Positions 1 through 11,101 of a stretch of 64,000 nucleotides of DNA are shown piece after piece. Where the stretch lies: assembly GCA_963971425.1 (NCBI GenBank), contig OZ020516.1, positions 14,000,593-14,064,592 of the forward strand, read 5' to 3'. Each line of letters starts with the position of its first letter. The first letter of the stretch is position 1. The position numbers and the translations under genes are program-made. Under the pieces are notes generated by a model that worked only from the letters and a program-made list of their open reading frames with translations, was not told where the DNA came from and ran no database searches. Source of the DNA: Bryoerythrophyllum caledonicum. Its lineage: Eukaryota > Streptophyta > Bryopsida > Pottiales > Pottiaceae.

Positions 1-1920
1 TTTTGAGATTGTACATTACCAAAGCGTCATACCTATGATCATCATAGAGGTCATCGTAATACTAGTGATCACCATGGGGGTCATCGTGATACCCATGATC
101 ACCGTAGAGGTCATTGTGACACCATTGATCACCGTGGAGGTCATCATGATGCTCATGGAAGTAGTTCCCATTACTCTTGGCATACATCCTCTCGACACAA
201 TTCTCGTGATCAACATCCTCATAGGAAGAAACCACCATTCCACCAAAGTAATGCAGCATGTGCCGTTAATACTATTCATTCTTATCACAATAGTGCTGAT
301 TCGGAAGCAAACTAGAGTGATGCCTTGTCTTGTGATGAGTGCGCTTTTACGGTCATCTCAATGAATTCTGAAGCCCTTCAGTTATCAATGAGTTACCTTC
401 AGACTTGTGGTACGGAGATACCGGCCCAACAAACACATGACTGACCAATGTTTGTGGTTTTCCACTTTCCAAGCTATATCCAAGGGGGCTGACAATCAAA
501 AACTACATGTGCTTGGCACTGGCACCATAAGAATTCTCTGCCATATTGATGGTAGTAGGAGAAAAGGATATCTAGAAAATGACCTTTATTTACCACAATT
601 TAAGAGAATCGTTTCTTTGTTGGACTTGCAATTGAGAAAGGGCTATCAACCACATCATGTGGAAACACATGCAAATTTTGTCTCAGTAATGGCAAGGGAC
701 CAACAATTATGAAGGGAATAAGACAAGGGAAACTCTTCATATTATCTTTCCAAGTGATTTCACCAGTATTTGCAGTGTGTATTGCCACTTCATCAGTACC
801 AACTACTGAGGTCACACTGAAGGATACATCCTTATGGCATCAGTGGATGAGGCACATCAATCCTCCTACAATGCAGAAGATGTTTAAAGTTGGCTCAATT
901 CTTGATTCTCCTCAATCTCGTTTAGGAAACTTATCACCACTCTGTAAAGGCTATGCTTTGGGCAAATAACATAAGGCGACCTACAGACATGATCTGGAAA
1001 AACAACAATTCTAGATACCAAGTGAACTTCTACATGCCAATGTCTATGAGAAAAAATTGATCAAATCCCTTGGTAATTCCTTTTATTACATCCTTGTAAA
1101 GGATGATGCTACCTCCTACGGCTTCATTCACTTTGCTCAGACAAAGAATGAAGCATTTTCATTTTTCAAAAAGGTGGTGCGTATAGTGCTTTGTGATACT
1201 AGAAATTGGGTGCGCCGTTTTCGTTCCAACAGAGGAACTGAATTCTGCAACAAAGCTTTCAACAATTTACTTGATCAAAATGGAATTAGACATGACACTG
1301 TAACTACACTGTATACACCTCAGCAGAATGGGTACATTGAGCGCGACAATAGGACAATCTTTGAAGCTGCTCAAAGTATGCTAACAACTATGAACATACC
1401 AAGTTTCTTGTAAGCAGAAGCAATTCATACGGCTATATATCTTCTCAACAAGACCATCAATACGCAAACAGGCCAATGCACCCCATAAGAGCTTTGGCAT
1501 GGACACAAGCCCTCGATAGCTCACTACAAGATTTTTGGATCTTTGGCTTATGTCTTTACTGACAAATTTTTTTGTCAGAAGTTTCAACTTCGTGGCAAAC
1601 CAATGCGTTGCATGGGATATATAGCGCAACATGGAAAGGGTGGCATTTTTGGGGCGACATGGAAAACAAGATATTGAGAGCTCCAATGTTCTTTTTGATG
1701 AGGTCAGTGAAAAATATTAGAATCCAAGTATTTTTCCTCCCTCTCAATTCATTCTATTTGGCTTGCCTCTTTTGGCAAATTCTCAGTCTAGTATTTCTAC
1801 ACATTAAGATCTTGTTTCCGACACTGATCACCGTTGAGTGTCTCTTCAGATGCAAATCCTTTACCAATTGCAGTGGGAGACTGTTTACCAAGCTCATCTG
1901 GTGGATCTACAACCTGTTCT
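1..1920 (+). mobile_element. Ty1/copia retrotransposon C1, 5' part (decayed; left end outside the window)
   Basis: Fossil copia element read on the + strand. In order one can see the His/Arg/Asp-rich tail of Gag downstream of the zinc knuckle (1-350), the protease-to-integrase region (400-960) and the integrase core (about 1057-1420, with RGTEFCNKAF and TPQQNGYIERDNRT). The proteins are clearly of the same family as element C3 at 13013-18643. The coding region is broken in many places. The element is interrupted after position 1920 by element C2 and resumes at 7436. Its 5' LTR and primer site lie left of the window. It is the oldest of the three copia elements here, judged by its decay and by being the host of the C2 insertion. 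Confidence 0.9.
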
Positions 1921-2127
1921 TGTTGGAAGAAGCTGAAGAGTTGTGCCACTACGCACTACTTTACAGATGAGGCATAAGCCCGAATATATACATGAGTACA
2001 TGAGGTTCTGTGGATGGAAAGCGTGAGCTGACTAATGAAATAATAAGCTAATGGATGAACAGTTACTAGCAAATGAGTGTACAACAGAAGAGAGGGCGGC
2101 ACATCAAGGAGCATAGTATTTCCAACA
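1921..2127 (-). repeat. 3' LTR of C2
   Basis: 207-bp long terminal repeat with TGTTGG...CCAACA ends, paired with 7229-7435. The left flank carries the GTTCT target duplication (1916-1920). On the - strand the sequence before it is purine-rich, which fits a polypurine tract. Confidence 0.95.
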
Positions 2128-2645
2128 CCCTTCCTCACTCCAAAGACGTCCGATAAAAGTTTCTGAGACACGATGTCGAGGTTCAGGGGGTTTCCGCCGG
2201 CTGTTGCAGTACAATGGAAAGAGCAGTTGGATCGTATGTCGGTGATAAGTACGGTTGTTTTGTGAACAGGCCTTGAGTACAATTGGTGGTGATTCAGGCA
2301 GTGTGTATGTTGTGTGTACTAGGTCGAGATCTTGATGTTGTGCGCCTTCCTGATGTTGGTCGTGCTGCGGCGGTTTTGTGAGATGGTGTCCGACATGTTG
2401 ATTTTCTGGGTTACTGCCTCAAGCCGGGAATTGGAAGAGTCTGAAGTGCAGGTCTTGGATATATCGCCTGGTAGGGTTTCTTTGACAGAGCAATTTGCAA
2501 CTAAGGTGGAGTCCATAGAGAGAAGCTAGGAGCAGTATTTTGATAACCCGCACGAGTGGTGGGACAATCGGTTGAAGAAAACCAACCCGCGTTAGCCAGA
2601 TTTTAAGAACATGATGACTCGCAAGGCGCTTTGGATAGACAGTTA

Positions 2646-5600
2646 TTATACGCCGGAATGGGTAAGGTCACGTCTTGAGTATGGTCGGTCGATAACTCCA
2701 GCAGCTTCCCTGTCTTGCGAGAACTTAGGATAAGGAAGTGGCTTTGTGAGGAAGTCCGCTTGTTGCATAGAGGTTGGAATGAAGTTAACCCTAGTATAAC
2801 CCTGATCTAAGGCCTTTCGGATGAAGTGAGCTTGAATGCCGATATGCTTTGTACGTACGTGCAATACAGGATTCTGGACAAGTTTAATACAAGACTGGTT
2901 ATCGCTGAAAATCTGTGTTGCATCAATCATCTGAATGCCGATTTCTTCCAGAAGTCTACGAAAATATATAACATCTTTGGAGGCGTCGGTTAGAACTCGG
3001 TACTCGGCTTCAGTGCTGGATAATGAGACAACCCGTTGTAATTTACTGGACCAAAATACACATGAGTCACCTAGCTTGTGCAGAATTTCGGAGGTGGATC
3101 GCAACGTGTCTAGATCCCTCCCCCAATCCGCATCTGCGAAAGTATGATGTTGCTTAGAAGCGTTTGCGGAGAGTAGGAGTCCGTGATGCATTGTCCCCTT
3201 AAGATAACAAAGGATTTGCTTAGTAGCTTGAAGATGAGCAGAGTCGGGTTGTACCATGTACCGTGCCACACATCCAACTGCAAAGCTAATATCCGGACGT
3301 GTGTTTGTAAGATAGATCAGGCTTCCGACTAGGGACCTATACAATTATGCGTTAACTGCTTCAGTGCCCATTGATTTTTGTAGTTGCATGTGCGGGTCCA
3401 TCGGCAACAAACTGTGGTTGTAGTTTTCCATACCAAACTTTTGCAATAGTCTTTTGATGTACGCCGTTTGGGTTAGGAGGATGCCCTCTCGCAAGCGTCG
3501 GATCTCGGCTCCCAAGTAAATGTGTGCGCCATTCAAGTCTGACATCTCAAATTCTTTCTGTAGCGCTGCTTTGAGAGTCTTTATTCTAGTCTTGTCATCA
3601 CCAGTGTTTTATAAGTCATCTACGTACAGTAAGATGAATACTCGTTTCCCGTGTTTTGTGTAATAGTAAAGGTTTGGGTCAAATTTGCTGCGCGTTAGCC
3701 CCTGTTAAATCAACCACGAATCTATCCTTGCATACCATGCCCACGGAGCCTGTTTCAAACCATATAGTGCTCGTCTTACTCTACATATTTTGGCTGGGTT
3801 ACCTGACTCAGGGAATCCCTCAGGAATTTCCATCAATACATCTTCATCCAAGGTTCTATTTAAAAAGGCAGTCTTGACGTCCATCTCATGGAGATCCCAA
3901 TCGTTTTGTGCAGCTAGCGCAAGTATGATCTTGATAGTTGACCACCTTACAACTGGTGCAAAAATGTCATCATAATCGATCCCCTCCTTCCGCTGGAACC
4001 CTCTTGCAACAACTCGAGCTTTTAGTTTAGTATTTTCACCTGCTTGCTTAACCTTAAATATCCATTTTGCCGTGATTGGCGTGCGTCCATGTGGTCTGTC
4101 TATTATGTCCCAGGTGCAATTACGTAAGATTGAACTAATCTTGCTATCAATAGCTTGGCGCCATCCCGGGTGTTGGAATGCCTCGTTGAAGCATCTAGGT
4201 TCTTCTGAGTTTTCCGAATTTAAGGCCCAGTGATCCTGTAGGCGTTGTGATGGTCGTCTCTCTCGAGTAGGGTACCGGGACCTTTTTGTTGATGTTGTTG
4301 TCCGTATTCGTTGAGCACTTGTTGCAGTACATGGCGGTTGTTTGACGTTTGTTGGTACGGTAGTAGGCCGCCCAACGGCAGCTTCTTGGTCCACACTGGT
4401 ATCCACGGGAATAGGGTTTGTTTCTCCTATTACCAAGTTCGTGTGGCGGCCTGCCGAGTCACTAACGATGAGTTGGGGCGAAAAGCGTGCCGAAAGAGGT
4501 TCTTCAACTTGGCGTGGGCTCCAGGTGGAGTCGCCCTGTGATAGGTAGGATGGTAGATCGTGTGATGTTGGTGCCGAACCGCGCGGAGTTTCTTGCGCTT
4601 GTTCACTCCTTTCCTGATATCTCTCCTCTAAGTTCGGTGCCTTGCCGTGATGTGTCACTAAATCTGTGGTTGATAGTGGGATGCTGCAACTAAAGCTAGG
4701 TGGATAAATTGAGGGTTTTTTTTCAAGTGGTTGAATCCCACTAGGCTCTCATCAAACACCACATCCCTACTAATAATAATTTTGCGCCTGACATGATTAT
4801 AAAGCCTGTACGCTTTTGACTCTTGATTGTATCCAACGAACATGCACGTATGACTTTTTTTGTCTAGTTTTTGTCTCTCACTATCTGGTATATGAACGTG
4901 AGCCATACAACCAAATATTCGTAAATTTTTGAGGTTGAAAGGTGTACCTGAGTAACTGGATTCTGGTGGAATCCCATAATTCGATCGCGTGGGGCTGCGG
5001 TTGATCAAGAAGGTCGCCATTTCCACTGCCTCAGGCCACAAGAAGGTTGGAAGCCGGCTGTCTGCAGCAATACTACGAGCTCGCTCCATAATGGTTATGT
5101 TTCGTCTTTCGGAGACGCCATTTTGCTGTGGAGTTTTCGCTTGAGTTAGCTCACGTTCAATTCCGAGCTGTAAACAAAAGTTCTTGAATTCATCTGATAA
5201 ATACTCCCCGCCCCTGTCACAGCGCAATGCTATTAACCGATTGCCGGTTTCTGCTTCCAGCTTGGCCCTGAAGTGGGAGAAGTATTTGTATGTCTCACTT
5301 TTGTGACGCATAAAATAGGTCCAACTTTTCCTCGAGAAATCGTCAGTGAACACTAGTATGAAGCGCGAGCCTCCTAGAAAAGGTCGCTGGAGAGGTCCTA
5401 TTACATCCGTGTGAACTCTTGTTCCTAGAGTTTTGGCCTGGATCTCTGATTTGTGAGGGAATCTCTCCCTATGATGTTTGCCTGCTAGGAAACATGTACA
5501 TACGCGCGTACTCACATTGATGTGAAGAAGACCTTCAATGTGACCAGATTTTGTGAGGAAACTGAGACCCGAATAGCTCAAGTGGCCCATCCTGCGATGC

Positions 5601-6417
5601 CATAGTTCGGCAGCATCACTGACCTCTACTGATAAAACCTCTTGAGGAGTTTCCTGAAGAAAATACAGACCGTTTGTATGGTCTCGATGTCCCACTGCAG
5701 CTATGTTTTGGTTCTTATAAATCCAACAATGAGTTTTTGTAAACAACACCGTATGACCGGAGTCGGTAATTGATCCGACAGATGCTAGGTTCTTCTTGAA
5801 AGTAGGCACGTAACAAACATTCTCCAACTTTATTTCTCCAGTAGAAGTACGGAGAGTAGATGTTCCAGTACCATGCATAGCGTGGGACTCCCCTCCGCCA
5901 GTTTTAATGTCATTGTGAGAGAAAGCTCGACTAGGCGCATAATCTAGCTTTCTGGCATCTGACGCTACATGAGATGACGCTCCACTATCAACATACCAAG
6001 GATTTGAATTACCATAGTAGTAGTAGGGGTCATAGTAGTACTGACCGTATTGTTCATCTAGATCTGTGTTGAAGACTTCGGCCGAGTATGCATATTCGTT
6101 GGTGTTAGGTGCCGCTTGTGAACTTCGACAGTCTCTCGCAAGATGGCCTGGTTTGCCACATACGTAGCAGATAGGTGGTAGCCTCTGTTGTCCTCCATGC
6201 TGCCTAGGTACGCCAAGTCTCCAAGCAGGGCCTCTGCCGCTTGTGTGGCCACGATTTGGAGGCGGTTGGCGTTATCCCCATGGTGAGCCTGGTGGTCGAT
6301 ACCACCATGGTGGTCCGCTTCCCCATCGTCCGCGACCTCGGCCTCGCTGAGGCTGACTTGAACCATTTTGATTCTTATGAGTTGCTGACAAGGCTTCGTC
6401 TTCGCCGTGAAGAGCAA
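2646..6417 (-). pseudogene. Pol region of C2 (protease, integrase, reverse transcriptase, RNase H)
   Basis: Decayed pol of C2 on the - strand. The GAG_pre-integrase/integrase part lies at about 5878-4658 (LWHRRMGHLSYSGL, TPQQNGVSERRN, LFGCMAHVH-type hinge). Reverse transcriptase starts near 4200 (DHWALNSENSEEPRCF, KARVVARGFQRKEGIDY) and RNase H lies at 3344-2646 (SLVGSLIYLTNTRPDISFAV, FSDNQSCIKLVQNP, KHIGIQAHFI). The region is split by several breaks and is not expected to make a full polyprotein. Confidence 0.9.
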
Positions 6418-6436
6418 CCCAATGTTGGGGTCGATA

Positions 6437-7147
6437 CTACTCTATGAGTATCTTTGCACTCAGTTTGTCAAACGACATGTCCGGATCCAAATGCGAGAGC
6501 GTCTGTACTGTGCTGTCGAATGACCGAGGCAACCCATTGAGAACAATCCGGTTGAGCTGCTGGTCATTCACATCCTCTCCCATGCTTGCGAGTCGGTTCT
6601 TCAACTTGTCAGCTTTACTAAGAAAATCCTCCACCTTGCTTCCTTCTGGCATCTTCAAAGTTTGAAGCTCTGCTGTCAGGGTTAGAATGTGTGACTGGTC
6701 ATTTGACGCAAATCGTTCTTTTAACGTGTTCCAAGCGTCACTGGGATCTAAATGTTTTGCAACAAGGTTGACCAAGCTATCCGAGACTGACATGAGTAAC
6801 ATACGACACGCGACAACCTTTCGCTTCTCAAACAATGCCTCACTGATCTCTTCTCCATTGACAACTAGAGGAAAGGCGGCTGGTGACCTCTTCTCTTCGA
6901 TGTAGTACCACAGGCTCTCCCCTCTAAGAATGGTCCGCAGTTTTAAGCTCCAAACAAAGTAATTTTCTATGCCTATCTGCTTGTCTCCCTCCCTTACTAT
7001 CATATTCTCCGTCATTTTGAATGCACTCTCTATTTGTTTCGGTTGAGAGACCAACCTTGACTCTGCAGAGGGCGACTCTTCTTTCACTGTTTGACTTGAT
7101 GACTCTTTTGGCACTCTCGACAGTTCTACTATCAACTTCGGCGGCAT
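6437..7147 (-). pseudogene. Gag region of C2
   Basis: A 236-residue reading frame with a copia Gag profile: an N-terminal lead, then IGIENYFVWSLKLRTIL, SDAWNTLKERFAS and MPEGSKVEDFLSKADKLKNR, which correspond to the UBN2-type Gag core of plant copia elements. It belongs to the nested fossil C2. The zinc knuckle and protease follow downstream on the - strand in broken form. Confidence 0.85.
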
Positions 7148-7216
7148 TGCCTTTCGATAGGACTTGACCCTCTCTCCTTCTCTAAAGATAATCCTACTTC
7201 AGTCCTAACTAAGCTC

Positions 7217-7228
7217 GCTCTGATACCA
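7217..7228 (-). other. Primer-binding site of C2 (initiator Met tRNA 3' end)
   Basis: On the - strand the bases right after the 5' LTR read TGGTATCAGAGC. This is the usual plant copia primer site, complementary to the 3' end of initiator methionine tRNA. Confidence 0.93.
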
Positions 7229-7435
7229 TGTTGGAAGAAGCTGAAGAGTTGCGCCACTGCGCACTACTTTACAAATGAGGCATAAGCCCGAATATATACA
7301 TGAGTACATGACGTTTTGTGGATGGAAAGTGTGAGCTGACTAATGAAATAATAAGCTAATGGATGAACAGTTACTAGCGAATGAGTGTACAGCAGAAGAG
7401 AGGGCGGCACGTCAAGGAGAGTAGTATTTCCAACA
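7229..7435 (-). repeat. 5' LTR of C2
   Basis: 207-bp long terminal repeat, same length as 1921-2127 and about 95% identical by eye. The right flank carries the second GTTCT (7436-7440). On the - strand it runs directly into the primer site at 7228-7217. Confidence 0.95.
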
Positions 7436-9345
7436 GTTCTCTCACAGAGACAAGCTCTCCAACTATAAGTGAGCCACTGTGACCTCGTTTTAGATCTCTC
7501 AGATTTGTATGATGACTCGTCTCATCGTATTCAAGACGTTTCCATTGATCAAGCTCTACATTATTCACATACCTATTTAATCAATACCAGTGAAACCTTG
7601 ATGGAACCGCAGACCTGTAAAGAAGTTGTCTCATCAGATCACTTAGCTAATTGGTTAAATGCAATGCAAATTGAATATGACTCTCTTATTGACAATTGAA
7701 CTTGGGATTTGGTATCCTTGCCTGCTGGGAGAAACTAGTTTGTAAGCTTCGGAAAAGCTTATATGGTTTAAAACAAAGCGGGCGGCAATGGAACATCAAG
7801 TTTGGTACATTCCTGAAGACGCACAACCTCATTTCTAGTGAAGCGGATCCGTGTGTATATCAGGATGCTACTATGACTCTCATCCTTGGCATTTTCATAG
7901 ACAATGGAATTGCTATGTCTACTGATTCTCACAGACTCAATGCTGTCATTAAGCATTCAGAGACTATTTTCAAGATCGTCAAGGGAGATCTCGACTAGTA
8001 TGTTGGATTTCAAGTCCATCAGGATCCAGAGACGCATGCTAATACGCTTCACCAGACACGCTACCTCAGCGATGTTCTTCTTCGTTTTGATATGTTAAAC
8101 TGTCACCATGTGTCAACACCACCTGATTCACAAACTATACTTTGTGAAGTCTCAAACGATGAAGATCATGCCTTTGAAGGGCCCTATCAACAGGCAATAG
8201 CGTGTTTGATGTATGCTACGGTGCTTACAAGGTTTGATATCACATTCACAGTGACGCGATGTGCCAAGTACTCATTTAACCAAGACTCTCTCATTGGGTA
8301 GCCGTGAAGAGTATTTTTCGGTATATTCGAGGCACACTCTCATGGAATCACCTTTTATGGCACATCATCAGATCTCAAGCTTAACGGCTATGTTGATGCA
8401 AACTATAGTAACGACTTAAGCAATAGGAAGTCACGAATTGGTGCCGTTTTCAAATTTGGGCATGGTCCAATCTCCTAGTTCTCGCAGAAACAAGGATGCA
8501 CAACTGATTCCACAATGGAAGCCGAATTCGTTGCTTTGGCAGAGGCCACGAAGGAAGCAATCTGGCTTAGAAGATTACTCAAAAGTGTTCCAGGACTTTC
8601 TCAAGATACCAGGTCGGTAATTTTTTGTGATAATCAATCAACAATCCACTTGATTAAAAACCCTGAATTTAAAAAATGTACTAAGCACATCCAAAGAAAG
8701 TATTATTTCTCCAAAGAGAAGTACGAGCAAGGGGAGATCGATGTTGTTTACATCAACATGACAAAGTCACAGATTGCTGATTTGTTTACGAAGGGCCTTG
8801 CTAAGGTGCAATTCTTCCTTCTCCGTGAACAAATTGGTATGACAACTCTTCTCTAAACATCGAGGGGGAGACTACTTTTTGAGACGTTCTTCATCGAGAT
8901 TTGTCTTTATTCTTTCAGCGAGTATCACCAAAGACTACTTGTATGCTACTGTGTGTTCACTTGAACTTACTTTTGTGAATTCCTTCAACTGAGAACATGT
9001 GGAAGTGTTGCAGTCTTTTCCGTTCATCAATATTTTTCATCCAATGTTGGATGTTTTCTGTTTGTTTAGGGTTTGACGTTCTTGTTTCCCTTCATTTGTG
9101 TATCTGTTTTTCAGCTGTAGTTAGTCTTTGAAATGTAGGCACAAAATGTGCACTAAGAGCTCGTGGTAGCAGATTGTAGTAGTTGTCTAGCTTGGAGACC
9201 ATGGATAATTCCATATTGTAGAAGTTAATTAAGAATAAAGAGAGCTCAAAGAAGCACTTGTGTATTAATTGTGTTAGAATATAGAGTACGTTCTTTTAAG
9301 TGTCTCGCACGTTCGTGTATGATCATTAAGTGATACAAACGAGTA
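7436..9345 (+). mobile_element. Ty1/copia retrotransposon C1, 3' part
   Basis: Continuation of C1 after the C2 insertion. The reverse transcriptase region is at about 7590-8300 (KLRKSLYGLKQSGRQWN, LILGIFIDN) and RNase H at about 8380-8856 (VALAEATKEAIWLRRLL, FCDNQSTIHLIKNPEF, QIADLFTKGLAKVQFF). A purine-rich CGAGGGGGAG lies near 8861 and a 3' LTR from about 9006. The coding part is broken in several places. The protein is close to that of C3, so the two belong to one family at different ages. Confidence 0.9.
9006..9345 (+). repeat. 3' LTR of C1 (right edge uncertain)
   Basis: Starts TGTTGCAGTCTTTTCCGTTC and aligns loosely, in order, with the reverse complement of the C3 LTR: a GGATGTTTTCTGTT block, a GGGTTTGACGTTC block, and ACTTGTGTATTAA near the end. 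The final CAACA is not visible, so the right edge at about 9345 is an estimate. Confidence 0.7.
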
Positions 9346-9686
9346 AAAATTTCATAAAGCTTAATGAAGCTCTGACTGGATGAAAAACTGGATGAAACCC
9401 AGTGTGTAATATATAGTCTGTTGTGACGACGTAGTTAGTAGTTGTTTTAGTTTGCTTTCTGTATGTAGCGCATGGAGCAGATATCTGCCATAGATGCTGT
9501 TAAGCGGTAATTCATAAGTGTTCATTGAAGTAAAGAGATCACGTTCAATAGTAACCAACACCAGAAATTCACACACTCCTCCAGGGTCATGACGATAGAG
9601 TCCGTCGGCGGCGGCCTCAGGAGCTGCACATTGGCCCATGTACTCTTCTCGATTATGAACATGAGTGAGTTTCAGCTGCCTTCTAC
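9346..9686. other. 3' flank of the HAC fragment
   Basis: Lies between the decayed C1 LTR and the stop codon of the HAC fragment. On the - strand it would be the 3' untranslated part of that fragment. I see no coding signal or clear polyadenylation signal in it. Confidence 0.4.
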
Positions 9687-10116
9687 CTAGCTGTTGCTGC
9701 CTGCAGCTTCCGCTGCCCTCTGCCGCATCATTTCCATCCGGTGCCTCGACTCCATTTGCTGCTGCAGTCGCCGTAAGTGCTCCTTCAAGTCCCTGCAAGT
9801 GGAGTCCACCCCGTCCCGGCGTATCAGTACAACAGTGAAAGCATTGTAGTCTATGCCCTTTTACTGTGATCAGGTGAGCAAGGGCAGTGACGTACTTGCA
9901 CCGCAGAAGCCTGCACTCGCATTCCATGCACGCTCTTGCGTGTAGTTGCAAGAGGTACCACATTCTCGTGCACATGTTACAACCTCCAGAGGCTCTGATT
10001 GATCTGCATTTCATGCCGTGCCTGAACAGGCTAGTCACGCCCAGGCATTTCGGATACTGGCAGGTTCCTAGCCCACACTGTGATGCGTGCACAAGAAGCC
10101 CCAGCGTTTTTGGCAA
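9687..10116 (-). pseudogene. C-terminal TAZ2 fragment of a p300/CBP (HAC) histone acetyltransferase
   Basis: Two exons on the - strand, 10116-9896 and 9792-9687, joined across a 103-bp GT-AG intron. The first gives LLVHASQCGLGTCQYPKCLG, then RHGMKC, ASGGCNMCTRMWYLLQLHAR and ACMECECRLLRC. The second gives KDLKEHLRRLQQQMESRHRM and ends AAEAAGSNS before TAG. This is the TAZ2 zinc finger and end of plant HAC1-type acetyltransferases, with the Cys/His zinc ligands in place. The upstream HAT, PHD and ZZ parts, normally over 1,000 residues, are not found in the window. Immediately upstream is sequence shared with the IPT9-like gene's 5' region. It is most likely a truncated duplicate. A small stand-alone TAZ protein is possible because both exons and the splice sites look sound. 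Confidence 0.8.
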
Positions 10117-10200
10117 CTTAAATCACAAGCCACACAAAGATGGTAAAGCAACTGTATCATACACACAGAAAACCACGTGCTTGGCGAAATGACGAGATGA

Positions 10201-10985
10201 CAATACATATTACACACTCATACCGATTAGAAAACAAAGGACTCCAATTATATCTTGAAAAGCAGAGGACTCCACCGCACGTCCGGACTAAGCTATGATA
10301 GACCGCAACCAGCACTACCCCGAGTTCCAGTAGCCTCCTATCTTCAAACTAGCAGAAACGAGCTGCACTCTACAAAACAAAGAAATCAAGTTCATGGCTA
10401 AACGATTCAGAAAATGATGTCGTAAAAGAAAAAGAAGATCAGTCCATTCAGCCAGGAGACTTCGAAGCTGGAACAGTTATCGAAGATAGGACTTCCGCAG
10501 CTCAACGCCTAAAGCCAAACGCAGGAGATCAGAAGATGAAGAACGCAGGAGTGCATGTGAGCATAAAAACTCCACAGCAAGCGGCCACAGGAGGACATAT
10601 GGGGGAGCAGGAGGAAGATAGCAGGTCTCATATTATTGTGGTTCAGTAAACTGATGATGAGACGTCGTCGTGAAGAATCTGAATCTTCACGTTGTAGTCT
10701 CGGCCGGAGGGTGATTACTTTGGATGAGTTTGTGGCTCTTCCATCGAGACCTTTCACTTGGATGTACCAGGTTCCAGGTGGTGCATCAAATCACATGTCC
10801 TATCATACATGTCATTGTCCTAAAATTGAGATCAAATGCTGTCGCCAAAGCTTACATGCGATCATGAAGTCGATGTTAACTTGGCCGCCTCAAATATGCT
10901 AGACTCATGAAGAGTAACATTACGAGGGAATTACCTACATGGCCCACTGGTGACCACTTGGACTAGCCTGACTCGCTTCGTTTTA
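10201..10985. repeat. Dispersed duplication, copy A (upstream of the HAC fragment)
   Basis: Aligns in the same orientation with 19761-20815. The first part (10201-10630) is loosely similar. The block 10631-10770 is almost identical to 20131-20266, with about four differences in roughly 140 bp. The block 10771-10985 matches 20597-20815 closely. Copy B has about 330 extra bases between the two blocks. Copy A lies upstream of the HAC fragment on the - strand, and copy B lies directly upstream of the IPT9-like start codon. Confidence 0.85.
10651..10770 (+). other. Short conserved open frame inside the duplicated block
   Basis: On the + strand both copies (10651 and about 20154) open with MMRRRREESESSRCSLGRRV followed by ITLDEFVALPSRP. 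Of the three base differences within the shared frame, two are silent. The opposite strand is also open here (GRATNSSKVITLRPRLQRED). I do not recognise either translation. It may be a captured exon or a non-coding block that is simply young. Confidence 0.3.
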
Positions 10986-11001
10986 AGGTGAAGTTCAATT
11001 C

Positions 11002-11029
11002 ATGACGTAAGAACAAAGTCTTACGTCAT
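11002..11029. repeat. Perfect 11-bp hairpin with TGACGT arms
   Basis: ATGACGTAAGA (11002-11012) and TCTTACGTCAT (11019-11029) are exact reverse complements around a 6-base loop. The arms contain TGACGT/ACGTCA, the core of bZIP (TGA-type) sites. Function is not shown. Confidence 0.75.
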
Positions 11030-11101
11030 AGTTGGACTTGCAAGATGCAACTTCTAAGAACAAAGTCTTACGTCATAGTTGGACTTGCAAGATGCAACTT
11101 C
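11008..11101. repeat. 47-bp tandem duplication
   Basis: Two identical 47-bp copies, 11008-11054 and 11055-11101, each starting TAAGAACAAAGTCTTACGTC. It overlaps the right arm of the hairpin at 11002-11029. Confidence 0.95.

Larger units (their letters stand above)
1921..7435 (-). mobile_element. Ty1/copia retrotransposon C2, nested in C1
   Basis: Complete-length but broken copia element on the - strand, 5,515 bp including two 207-bp LTRs that begin TGTTGGAAG and end CCAACA. It is flanked by the 5-bp target duplication GTTCT (1916-1920 and 7436-7440), so it inserted into C1. In - strand order it shows a Met-type primer site (7217-7228), gag (7147-6437), zinc knuckle/protease, integrase with PQQNGVSERRN, reverse transcriptase (MDVKTAFLNRTLDED) and RNase H (SSTEAEYRVL), and a purine-rich tract just right of 2127 next to the 3' LTR. 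The coding part has several breaks. The LTRs differ at about 11 of 207 positions by eye (about 5%), so the insertion is of moderate age. C2 is a different lineage from C1/C3. Confidence 0.95.
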
